Positions 17,510 through 24,642 of a DNA stretch of 48,036 nt are shown here, piece by piece. The first letter of the stretch is position 1, and the number at the start of each line of letters is the position of its first letter. Both the position numbers and the translations under genes were made by a program. The DNA lies in contig JBHHZP010000007.1 of NCBI GenBank assembly GCA_046758085.1, positions 1-48,036 of the forward strand, given 5' to 3'. The notes beneath the pieces are model-generated. The model saw only the letters and a list, made by a program, of their open reading frames with translations, was not told where the DNA came from and searched no databases. Origin of the DNA: VRUB01 sp046758085. Lineage in GTDB: Bacteria > Pseudomonadota > Gammaproteobacteria > Acidiferrobacterales > SPGG2.

Positions 17510-18235
17510 ATGAGCGAACAAATCAATAGCACGGCCGGGCCACTCGTAAATATTTGTGGTCTTACGAAGACCTACCAAGAGGGCGACCGGCAGCGCGTCG
17601 TCTTTTGTGAGTTGGATGCCAGCGTGGAACGCGAGGAGATTATCGTACTGCTGGGCCGCAGCGGCTCGGGCAAGTCCACCTTGCTTAACCTCATTAGCGG
17701 TATCGATCTGCCGACAGCGGGCAGCGTCATGGTCGACGAAGTGGTGCTGAGTGCCCTCTCCGAAACCGAACGCACCTTGTTCCGCCGGCGTAATATCGGT
17801 TTTGTGTTTCAGTTTTTTAATCTCATTCCCACGCTCACGATCGAGGAGAATCTCTTACTCCCGCTGGAGCTCAATGGCGCTCTGGATGAGACGGGACGCG
17901 CGTTCGCGCGCGAGCTATTGCTGGCGGTAAGTCTTGCAGATCGTGCGGAGAGTTATCCGGATCGTCTCTCGGGCGGCGAACAGCAGCGCGTGGCGATAGC
18001 GCGTTCCCTCGTGCATAAGCCGTTGCTGCTGTTGGCCGATGAGCCCACGGGTAATCTGGACCGCGATACCGGCCAGCAGACACTCAAGTTGTTACAGCGT
18101 CTGACGCGGGACGCCCGTGCGACCCTGATCATGGTGTCGCACAGCACCGAGGCGGCGGGGCTGGCCGACCGCGTTTTCAACATCGAGCGTGGCCGGCTCA
18201 TTCGGCTTCCCGGTCTGGAGCGACGCGGGGCATGA
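17510..18235 (+). CDS. LolD-like ABC transporter ATP-binding protein
   Basis: 241-residue ATPase of the LolD/MacB/FtsE group. Walker A GRSGSGKST is at 49-57, the signature LSGGEQQRVAIAR follows, and Walker B with the LolD-type extension is LLLLADEPTGNLD. It should energise the FtsX-domain permease encoded immediately downstream, whose ATG overlaps this gene's stop (ATGA). The pair resembles the AttE/AttF-type exporters commonly linked to an AttH-like protein, which is found here 5 kb downstream. It lies divergent from the cytochrome gene across a 276-base gap. The substrate is unknown. Confidence 0.9.
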   Translation: MSEQINSTAGPLVNICGLTKTYQEGDRQRVVFCELDASVEREEIIVLLGRSGSGKSTLLNLISGIDLPTAGSVMVDEVVLSALSETERTLFRRRNIGFVFQFFNLIPTLTIEENLLLPLELNGALDETGRAFARELLLAVSLADRAESYPDRLSGGEQQRVAIARSLVHKPLLLLADEPTGNLDRDTGQQTLKLLQRLTRDARATLIMVSHSTEAAGLADRVFNIERGRLIRLPGLERRGA

Positions 18236-20766
18236 TCCTCGACCGCGCCAGCCTGCGCTATCTGCTGCGTCATCCCTGGTTGGTCGGTCTGTCGGTGCTG
18301 GGGGTTGCACTCGGTGTGGCGGTGGCGGTCGCCGTGGATCTTGCCAACGAGAGCGCCCGGCGGGCATTTCAGCTCTCCGTGGAGACATTATCGGGACGCT
18401 TCACACATCAGGTCGTTGGCGGACCGAACGGCCTGCCCGAGTCCGTGTATCGCCGGCTGCGGGTAGACGCGGGTGTACGCAACTCGAGGCCGGTGGTGGA
18501 AGGCTACGCGCGCGCGCCGAAGTTCCCCGGTGAAACATTTCAGCTAATCGGCGTGGACCCGTTCGCCGACGCCGGATTCCGTTCCGATTTCGGTGGCCTC
18601 GAGACTCGCGCTGCCGTTACGCGATTACTGACACAGCCTGCGACCGCTGTGCTCGCGCGCCACAGCGCGCGACGGTTGGGTCTGAATGCCGGGGACACGC
18701 TGATGCTTTCGGTCGGCGGGCAAGCACACGGCATAACCATTGTTGATCTCATCGATGCCGCGGATCCCGTGAGCCGCCAGGCGCTGGATGCGGTCGTATT
18801 GACCGACATCGCCACAGCGCAGGAGCTGCTCGGCATGCGCGGGCGGCTGAATCGCATCGACCTGGTTATTGCTGGGGATAACAGCGCGCTGCTCGAGCGC
18901 GTGCGGGCGGTATTGCCTGCGGGCACAGACATCGTGCGGGCGGAGCAGCGTTCTCACGCGCTCGATCAAATGACCCGTGCGTTCCGAGTGAACCTCACCG
19001 CGTTGAGCTTATTGGCGCTGCTGGTTGGCACCTTCCTGATCTACAACATCATGACCTTTTCAGTGATACAGCGCCGCGCTTTGATTGGGGCCTTGCGGGT
19101 GTTGGGCGTGACGCGCAGGCAGATCTTCGTTCGCATCGTAACCGAGGCCCTGGTCATTGGCTTGCTGGGAACGGCTTTGGGGGTAGCGCTTGGGATTATG
19201 CTCGGTAACGGTCTGGTAGAGCGGGTGGTGCGCACGATCAACGACCTTTACTTCGTGCTCTCGGTGCGCGAGGTTACGCTGGTGCCATGGTCCCTGCTCA
19301 GGGGCACAGCACTGGGTCTCGGCGCGACCGTGGCCGCGGCGTTGCTACCCGCCTGGGAAGCCACGCGCGCACCGGTGAGCGCCGCGCTGCGTCGCTCGAC
19401 CATGGAGGCGCGTGCACGCCAGCTGGCGCCACGCGCAGCGGTCGCGGGCTTAGCGACCGTAGCCTTAGGGACGATGCTACTGGCGTTTCCTAGCCGCAGC
19501 CTGTTGCTGGCTTACAGCGGGCTGTTTGCGCTGATCATCGGCGCCGCCCTGCTCATTCCATGGGCAACGATGGCTGCGATGCGGGGGCTACAATGGGTCA
19601 TGGGAGCCGGGCTCGGAGTTTCCGGACGCCTGGCGGCACGCGGCGTGGCGGCGACGTTGAGTCGCACGGGTGTCGCCGTGTCGGCGCTCGCGGTGGCGGT
19701 ATCGGCCTCGGTCGGCGTAGGCATCATGATCGAGAGCTTCCGGCATTCGTTCGTCGATTGGCTGACGGCAACCCTGCGTGCCGACATCTATGTCGCGGCC
19801 CCAGTGATTCACACCTCCCCGAGCGCTGCGACGCTCGACGCAGGCCTGGTTGCCCGCCTTGCCGCGGTGCCGGGTGTGGCGGCAACAAGCACGGGCCGGC
19901 GCGTGCGGCTTGACGCGCCCGCGGGCACGACCCAGCTGTTCGTGCTGGACACCAGCCAGCGTCATTTTAAATCCTATCGGCTCAAGCACGGCGACGTGGA
20001 TGGCGTATGGTCGGCCTGGCACGACGCCGACGCGGTGATTGTTTCCGAGCCCTACGCGTATCACCACAATGTCGACGTGGGGGACACGATCCGGTTGCGC
20101 ACGGACGACGGCGAGCGCGCCTTTACGGTTGTCGGCGTATACACCGAGTATGGGGCGGATGAGGGCAGGGTGACGATGAGCCGGCGCACCTACGAACGTC
20201 ATTGGAGTGACCGCGCCATTACCTTTATCCGCATTTATGCCCGTGTCGGCACCGACATTGCCGAGCTCGTGGCTCGGCTGCGCAGCGCGGCGGCGGGGCA
20301 CGAGATACGCATCCGCTCCCACGCATCATTGCGGGAGGCATCGATCGAAGTCTTCGATCGCACGTTCGCAATTACCGCAGTGCTGCGATTGCTTGCGACG
20401 GTCGTGGCATTCATCGGTGTGCTGAGCGCCCTTATGGCACTACAGCTCGAACGCGCGCGCGAGCTGGCGATCTTGCGAGCCACTGGCTTGACCCCGCGGC
20501 AGCTGTGGCAGCTGGTGACAGTGGAGACCGGGTTGATGGGATTTTGCGCAGGGCTCTTCGCCATGCCGCTTGGAATCGGCATGGCGCTGGCGTTGATCCT
20601 GGTCATCAATCGGCGTTCCTTCGGCTGGACCTTGCTGGTCTCCGTAGAGCCGATGATATTGGTTCAAGGGCTATTACTGGCACTGATCGCGGCGTTACTG
20701 GCGGGACTGTATCCCGCCTTCAAGATGGCGCGTACCTCACCTGCGCTGGCCTTGCGCGAGGAGTAA
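18232..20766 (+). CDS. FtsX-domain ABC transporter permease (long form)
   Basis: 844-residue inner-membrane permease with two FtsX modules. An N-terminal membrane helix (about 15-36) precedes a large periplasmic domain, then a three-helix FtsX unit (about 260-390; TALSLLALLVGTFLIYNIMT). A central membrane pair (about 405-460) and a second periplasmic domain follow, and a C-terminal FtsX unit (about 710-840) ends in the typical YPAFKMARTSPALALREE. This two-module layout is that of mechanotransmission or lipoprotein-type exporters lacking a separate LolC/LolE pair. It starts within the ATPase stop codon, so translation is coupled. What it extracts from the membrane is unknown; lipoproteins or lipids are the family precedent. 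Confidence 0.9.
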   Translation: MILDRASLRYLLRHPWLVGLSVLGVALGVAVAVAVDLANESARRAFQLSVETLSGRFTHQVVGGPNGLPESVYRRLRVDAGVRNSRPVVEGYARAPKFPGETFQLIGVDPFADAGFRSDFGGLETRAAVTRLLTQPATAVLARHSARRLGLNAGDTLMLSVGGQAHGITIVDLIDAADPVSRQALDAVVLTDIATAQELLGMRGRLNRIDLVIAGDNSALLERVRAVLPAGTDIVRAEQRSHALDQMTRAFRVNLTALSLLALLVGTFLIYNIMTFSVIQRRALIGALRVLGVTRRQIFVRIVTEALVIGLLGTALGVALGIMLGNGLVERVVRTINDLYFVLSVREVTLVPWSLLRGTALGLGATVAAALLPAWEATRAPVSAALRRSTMEARARQLAPRAAVAGLATVALGTMLLAFPSRSLLLAYSGLFALIIGAALLIPWATMAAMRGLQWVMGAGLGVSGRLAARGVAATLSRTGVAVSALAVAVSASVGVGIMIESFRHSFVDWLTATLRADIYVAAPVIHTSPSAATLDAGLVARLAAVPGVAATSTGRRVRLDAPAGTTQLFVLDTSQRHFKSYRLKHGDVDGVWSAWHDADAVIVSEPYAYHHNVDVGDTIRLRTDDGERAFTVVGVYTEYGADEGRVTMSRRTYERHWSDRAITFIRIYARVGTDIAELVARLRSAAAGHEIRIRSHASLREASIEVFDRTFAITAVLRLLATVVAFIGVLSALMALQLERARELAILRATGLTPRQLWQLVTVETGLMGFCAGLFAMPLGIGMALALILVINRRSFGWTLLVSVEPMILVQGLLLALIAALLAGLYPAFKMARTSPALALREE

Positions 20767-20845
20767 ACGAGCCCAGCAGCTATCAAAACCCGACTAATAC
20801 TGATAAAACATGCCGTGCACCTTGATCGTCACGGGGAGAACGGCA

Positions 20846-21142
20846 ATGAGCGTAACGATAACTGTCGGACAAATTATCGTGTGGGTAATCGTCGGTGCGC
20901 TGGCAGGGTCGCTGGCGGGGATGATCGTCAAACGCCGGCGTGAAGGCTTTGGGCGATTCAACAACCTGATCGTTGGCCTGGTAGGCGCAGTGATCGGCGG
21001 GTTCATCTTCAAGCTGTTCGGGATCGATCTCGGTCTCGGTCAAATCGCGATCAGTTTCGAGGATCTGATCGCTGCGTTTGTCGGTTCCTTGATCTTTCTG
21101 GGGATCGTATGGTTCGTGCAAAAGCGCGGCAAAACCTTATAG
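20846..21142 (+). CDS. GlsB/YeaQ/YmgE-family small membrane protein
   Basis: 98 residues with three hydrophobic segments: IIVWVIVGALAGSLAGMIV, LIVGLVGAVIGGFIF and LIAAFVGSLIFLGIVWFV. The glycine-rich spacing and KRRREGFG loop are typical of the transglycosylase-associated/GlsB group, whose members are often stress-induced but biochemically undefined. ATG 20846 has a GGGGAGA ribosome site; the frame is open slightly upstream but without a signal. It is 79 bases after the permease, possibly in the same transcript. Confidence 0.85.
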   Translation: MSVTITVGQIIVWVIVGALAGSLAGMIVKRRREGFGRFNNLIVGLVGAVIGGFIFKLFGIDLGLGQIAISFEDLIAAFVGSLIFLGIVWFVQKRGKTL

Positions 21143-21341
21143 CTGGACCCGCAGCAGTGGCATGACGGCCGCCGCGCGACCGCGTTGTCGATGTGAGCAT
21201 GAAGTCGTAGCCACTCGTGACAGTGGATGGCCCGATAGCCTGGGCTGAATGACAACGTGGAGGGCGCAGAACCTAGATGGATGATCCATGCCCCCAGAGC
21301 CCGTGTGGCATCGGCTGCGGGCCTAGCACGCCGGTTTTTGC

Positions 21342-21371
21342 TTACGTTGAGCTGGATGTCGTGCGTATAAT
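21342..21371 (+). promoter_or_regulatory. Putative promoter of DUF4136 paralogue C
   Basis: A perfect TATAAT at 21366-21371 follows a TTACGT at 21342-21347 with an 18-base spacer. The ribosome site GGAGGG lies about 10 bases downstream, so the leader would be very short before ATG 21392. Confidence 0.42.
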
Positions 21372-21391
21372 GCCGCCCGGAGGGTCCTGGT

Positions 21392-21961
21392 ATGTCGCTC
21401 ACATTTCGATCGCTGTTAGTAATTATTGCGCTTTTCACGGCGTGTGCCGCCAAGATCAAGGTCGCGACAGAGCACGACCTCGCGGCGGATTTTTCCAACC
21501 TCAAGACGTATGCGTGGTTTCCCGGATCGACGAAGGGGGGCACGCTCGCCGGTATCATCCGCAATGAGTTCGTCCATGCGACCGTGCGCAGCGCGGTCGA
21601 AACGCAGCTCGCGCGCAAGGGATATGAACGGATATTGTCCGGCACGCCCGATTTTTGGATTCGCTATTACGCGGCCCTTCGGACCAGGTTGGTGGTGCAG
21701 ACGGAGTACGACTCAAGGCTGGGCGGGTTGAGCGAGCTGCAGCGCGGCGCGGTGTTGGAGAGACCTCCGCAGTCGCGCACGGCCGAGTTCAATGAAGGAA
21801 CACTGGCGCTGGATGTTATCAACCCCGAGACGAATAAGCTGATGTGGCGCGGTACTGCGAAGACCAAGATAAATGTCAATGCAAGCGACCGCAAGCAAGA
21901 GGCAAGAATCAACAAGATAGCTCGAAAGCTGCTCGTGCAATTCCCGCCAAAAAAAAATTGA
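21392..21961 (+). CDS. DUF4136 lipoprotein-like protein, paralogue C
   Basis: 189 residues. The signal region LLVIIALFTACAAK has a plausible but imperfect lipobox (FTAC), so lipidation is likely. The mature part shows LAADFSNLKTYAWF, GTPDFWIRYYAAL, GTLALDVINPETNKLMWRG and the family end LLVQFPPKKN. It is more diverged from A and B than those two are from each other, and lies close to paralogue D. A GGAGGG ribosome site supports the ATG. Function is unknown; placement between an FtsX-type exporter and an AttH-like protein is the only hint. Confidence 0.83.
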   Translation: MSLTFRSLLVIIALFTACAAKIKVATEHDLAADFSNLKTYAWFPGSTKGGTLAGIIRNEFVHATVRSAVETQLARKGYERILSGTPDFWIRYYAALRTRLVVQTEYDSRLGGLSELQRGAVLERPPQSRTAEFNEGTLALDVINPETNKLMWRGTAKTKINVNASDRKQEARINKIARKLLVQFPPKKN

Positions 21962-22192
21962 GCACAACGGCCTTCCCATTCTGGTATCAATCGCGAATGT
22001 CTAGTTGTTTGTTTTCTCTGCGATCTTTGCGATCTCTGGTGTGAGTTCATGCAATTTCCGGGTTAGGCATGTCCAGTCTCGGAGGGGCGCAAGCCGAGAG
22101 CACCGCCTCCTTTTGCGGGAGGGGGTTAGGAGGAGGGGGATCAGGTAACATATGGCCTTCGGACCTATCGATCGAATGCCGGGAGAATTCGA

Positions 22193-22771
22193 ATGACGTT
22201 AAGGACAAACAGGCGCGCGGTAATGCTTTTGCTTACGGCACTGGCGGGCTGCTCTACCATGCAGGTCAATACGGACTTCGATCCGGCGGCCGACTTCGGC
22301 ATCTTGCAGACCTATAACTGGATGCCCGGGCCACAAAAGGTAACCGGCGATCCGAGGCTCGACAACGAGGTCCTGGAAAAGCGTATCCACACGGCTGTGG
22401 AGAATCAGCTCAACGCGCAGGGCTTCCGCAAGCAGTCGAGCCGTACGCCCGATTTTCTGGTGGGATACCACGTGGCGTTGGAAAAAAAGTTGGCGGTTTC
22501 CACCATGAATACGTACTACGGGTACCGTGCCGGCTGGGGCTGGAGCTACGGCGTCGGGACAAGCGCGATCGGACCGGAGAGTTACACGTACGAGTATGAG
22601 CAGGGCTCGCTGATTCTGGACATCGTTGACGGGGATACCCGCCGGCTTATCTGGCGTGGGAGCGCGCAGACCGAGGTTAACAAAACGGCAAGCCCGGAAA
22701 AACGGCAGGCACAGATCAACGAAGCGGTAAAGAAAATGCTAGAACAGTTTCCGCCCAAGTCGAAGAAGTGA
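22193..22771 (+). CDS. DUF4136 lipoprotein, paralogue D
   Basis: 192 residues with a clear lipoprotein signal: basic start, hydrophobic VMLLLTALAGC, cleavage before Cys22. The family core follows: DFDPAADFGILQTYNWMPG, SRTPDFLVGYHVAL, a Gly/Tyr/Trp-rich loop (YYGYRAGWGWSYG), GSLILDIVDGDTRRLIWRG and the end KKMLEQFPPKSKK. The aromatic loop resembles that of paralogue A. The ATG is preceded by GGGAG. Likely anchored in the outer membrane facing the periplasm. Function is unknown. Confidence 0.87.
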   Translation: MTLRTNRRAVMLLLTALAGCSTMQVNTDFDPAADFGILQTYNWMPGPQKVTGDPRLDNEVLEKRIHTAVENQLNAQGFRKQSSRTPDFLVGYHVALEKKLAVSTMNTYYGYRAGWGWSYGVGTSAIGPESYTYEYEQGSLILDIVDGDTRRLIWRGSAQTEVNKTASPEKRQAQINEAVKKMLEQFPPKSKK

Positions 22772-22964
22772 CTCCATCAACTTACCGGTTTGGTTGCCGT
22801 GTCGCCACGCCCGGGCCATTGCTTGCTGGACTTGTCGCGGCCCCACACGAATTACCGAAGGGATCGTAAAGCAATTTACTTTGCCACCCACGACGAGAAA
22901 CGCTCTGGAACAAACGCAGAGCACGCGAGACTCCATGGACGGAGGACGACTGCAGGGAGGCAGG

Positions 22965-23079
22965 AGGTAGGGCAACGCAAGGAGCGGTTGCCGAGGTAGG
23001 GCAACGCAAGGAGCAGTTGCCGGGGTAGGGCAACGCGGAAGCGGTTGCCGAGGTAGGACCACGTCGGGAACAGCGGTCG
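22965..23079 (+). repeat. 29-bp tandem hairpin repeats, three copies plus a degenerate fourth
   Basis: Units start at 22965, 22994, 23023 (28 bp) and 23051. The first three differ at few positions and each contains GGCAAC...GTTGCC, an inverted repeat around about ten bases, so each can fold into a hairpin. The fourth has decayed and lost the pairing. Units abut directly without unique spacers, so this is not a CRISPR. Confidence 0.8.
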
Positions 23080-23083
23080 AGAG

Positions 23084-23209
23084 GCGCAGAGTTTTCGCAG
23101 TCTGGTGATTAGTGATTCGTGATTGGTGATCCGAATCGTTACGTTTACAGTTGGCGCTGGGACCAGTCGCGAGTCACCGATTAGCGGTTATCAGGGTGTA
23201 CTCTTTGCA
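23084..23209 (+). repeat. Dispersed ~120-bp repeat, copy A
   Basis: Matches copy B at 46332-46450 along its whole length. The core 23112-23160 is identical over 49 bases; the flanks differ by scattered substitutions. It contains four GTGATTN heptamers (23105, 23112, 23119, 23126), against three in copy B, and a GATTCG...CGAATC inverted repeat. It ends about 94 bases before the attH-like gene. Confidence 0.85.
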
Positions 23210-23302
23210 CCTCCGCGTTGCAAAACAGGCGTCTGGATAGTCTGAGTGAGTGGGTGCGGCCACGTGTCAACAGTTGCGTGCTCGCGTTGATAGTTCGCCC
23301 CT

Positions 23303-24526
23303 ATGAAAGCATTAGTCGTGTCGTCGCGCGTGTGGGTTGTGATCTTGCTGGTCGCCGCCGGCGCGGTGCTGGTCTCCTGGGCTTATTTCGAGAGCGGAAA
23401 GGACGATAAGCGTGCCACGCGCACCACGCTTTCTGTTGGTGCAGCACTGAGCGGGGGCGACACGGAGGGGTTCGCGCGTGCCTATCAACCGCGGAAGTTT
23501 TTCTTCCCCGCTGATCATGGGCCGCATTCGGACTACAAGCACGAATGGTGGTACTTCACGGGTAACGTCGATACCACCAGCGGACGCCATTTCGGATTTC
23601 AGCTGACATTCTTCCGCATTGCGCTAGCGCCCTTCACCGAACGACGATCCTCCGCTTGGGCTACGAATGAGGTCTACATGGCGCACTTCGCCGTGTCGGA
23701 TATCGAGGGCGGGCGCTTCCACAGCTTCGAGCGATTCAGTCGTGCTGCCGCCGGGCTTGCCGGCGCATCGAGCAGCCCTTTTCGGGTGTGGCTGGAGGAC
23801 TGGTCGGTCGACGACGGCAGTTCTGCCGATTCCGCTCGCGCCGAGCTTGTCTTGCGTCTGCGCGCTGCTGAGGGCGTGGTGAAAATCGATCTTTCCCTCA
23901 GCAGTGCCAAGCCCATTGTGCTGCAAGGCGAACGTGGCTTGAGCCGCAAGAGTGCCGCACCGGGTAACGCGTCGTACTACTACTCGGCCACGCGATTGGA
24001 CACCAAGGGCTCGATCGAGATTGACGGGCGGCGCTACCCGGTCACCGGGCTTAGCTGGATGGATCGTGAATGGTCGACGTCGGCGCTGGACAAGGGGCAG
24101 ATCGGCTGGGACTGGTTTGGGTTGCAATACACCGACGGACGCGAGCTCATGTTTTATCGCCTGCGCCGGCGTGACGGGACGGTAGACCGGTTTAGCGGCG
24201 GTACGCTCGTCGATGCCGACGGTTCGGCCCGTTCCTTGAGCGTGCGTGATGTCGAAATCGATGTGCGTGCCTACTGGCAAAGCCCGGCGACTGGCGTGCG
24301 TTATCCATCGCGCTGGCAAGTGCGAATCCCAGATAAGGACCTCGAGCTCGATCTAAGCCCCCATCTGCCCGGCCAGGAGCTCGACCTGTCGGTGCGGTAC
24401 TGGGAAGGTGCGGTGGGAGTCACCGGCTCGGTGCGTGGCGTACCCATAAGCGGTAACGGATATGTCGAGCTCACCGGATACGGATCTTCTCCCGCCGATG
24501 AAAATGCCATTTCCGTGGCCCGTTAA
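23303..24526 (+). CDS. AttH/CrtC-like secreted lipocalin-fold protein
   Basis: 407 residues. One N-terminal membrane segment (VWVVILLVAAGAVLVSWAYF) is followed by the AttH family opening (RKFFFPADHGPHSDYKHEWW, then YFTGNVD). GFQLTFFR, YMAHFAVSDI, the central SWMDREWSTSALDKGQIGWD and a C-terminal SVRYWEGAVGVTG follow. This is the family of carotenoid 1,2-hydratase-like proteins and the Agrobacterium AttH protein, with tandem lipocalin-like domains that bind hydrophobic ligands. It probably acts on the periplasmic face, membrane-anchored. In many genomes it directly follows a LolD-like ATPase and FtsX permease; here GlsB and two DUF4136 genes lie between. Ligand and activity are unknown. Confidence 0.87.
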   Translation: MKALVVSSRVWVVILLVAAGAVLVSWAYFESGKDDKRATRTTLSVGAALSGGDTEGFARAYQPRKFFFPADHGPHSDYKHEWWYFTGNVDTTSGRHFGFQLTFFRIALAPFTERRSSAWATNEVYMAHFAVSDIEGGRFHSFERFSRAAAGLAGASSSPFRVWLEDWSVDDGSSADSARAELVLRLRAAEGVVKIDLSLSSAKPIVLQGERGLSRKSAAPGNASYYYSATRLDTKGSIEIDGRRYPVTGLSWMDREWSTSALDKGQIGWDWFGLQYTDGRELMFYRLRRRDGTVDRFSGGTLVDADGSARSLSVRDVEIDVRAYWQSPATGVRYPSRWQVRIPDKDLELDLSPHLPGQELDLSVRYWEGAVGVTGSVRGVPISGNGYVELTGYGSSPADENAISVAR

Positions 24527-24642
24527 CCGCCGTCGCATTCATGTGGCTGACGGGCGAGGCTTACAGCTCGCCACGGTTTTATCGACCACAGAAAATGTTT
24601 ATAGTCCCTTCGTCTGGCTGCCACCAGAGGAGCTCGCTGCAA

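Larger units (their letters stand above)
22772..23302. other. Repeat-rich intergenic region upstream of the attH-like gene
   Basis: 531 bases without a credible gene. The first 190 bases look unremarkable apart from a small GTAAA/TTTAC inverted repeat. Then come a 29-bp tandem array (22965-23079) and the dispersed repeat copy A (23084-23209), listed separately. Confidence 0.6.

Noticed and set aside
22077..22122. Terminator or riboswitch made of two GC-rich hairpins before DUF4136 paralogue D
   Set aside because: TCTCGG/CCGAGA and CCTCC/GGAGG stems are short and no U-run follows; not distinguishable from chance in this purine-rich stretch.
22069..22317. Small gene overlapping the start of DUF4136 paralogue D
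   Set aside because: The predicted peptide has no family likeness or ribosome site and overlaps a well-supported lipoprotein signal in another frame.
22965..23209. CRISPR array
   Set aside because: Units abut with no unique spacers, no cas genes are nearby, and the adjacent repeat is a dispersed element.
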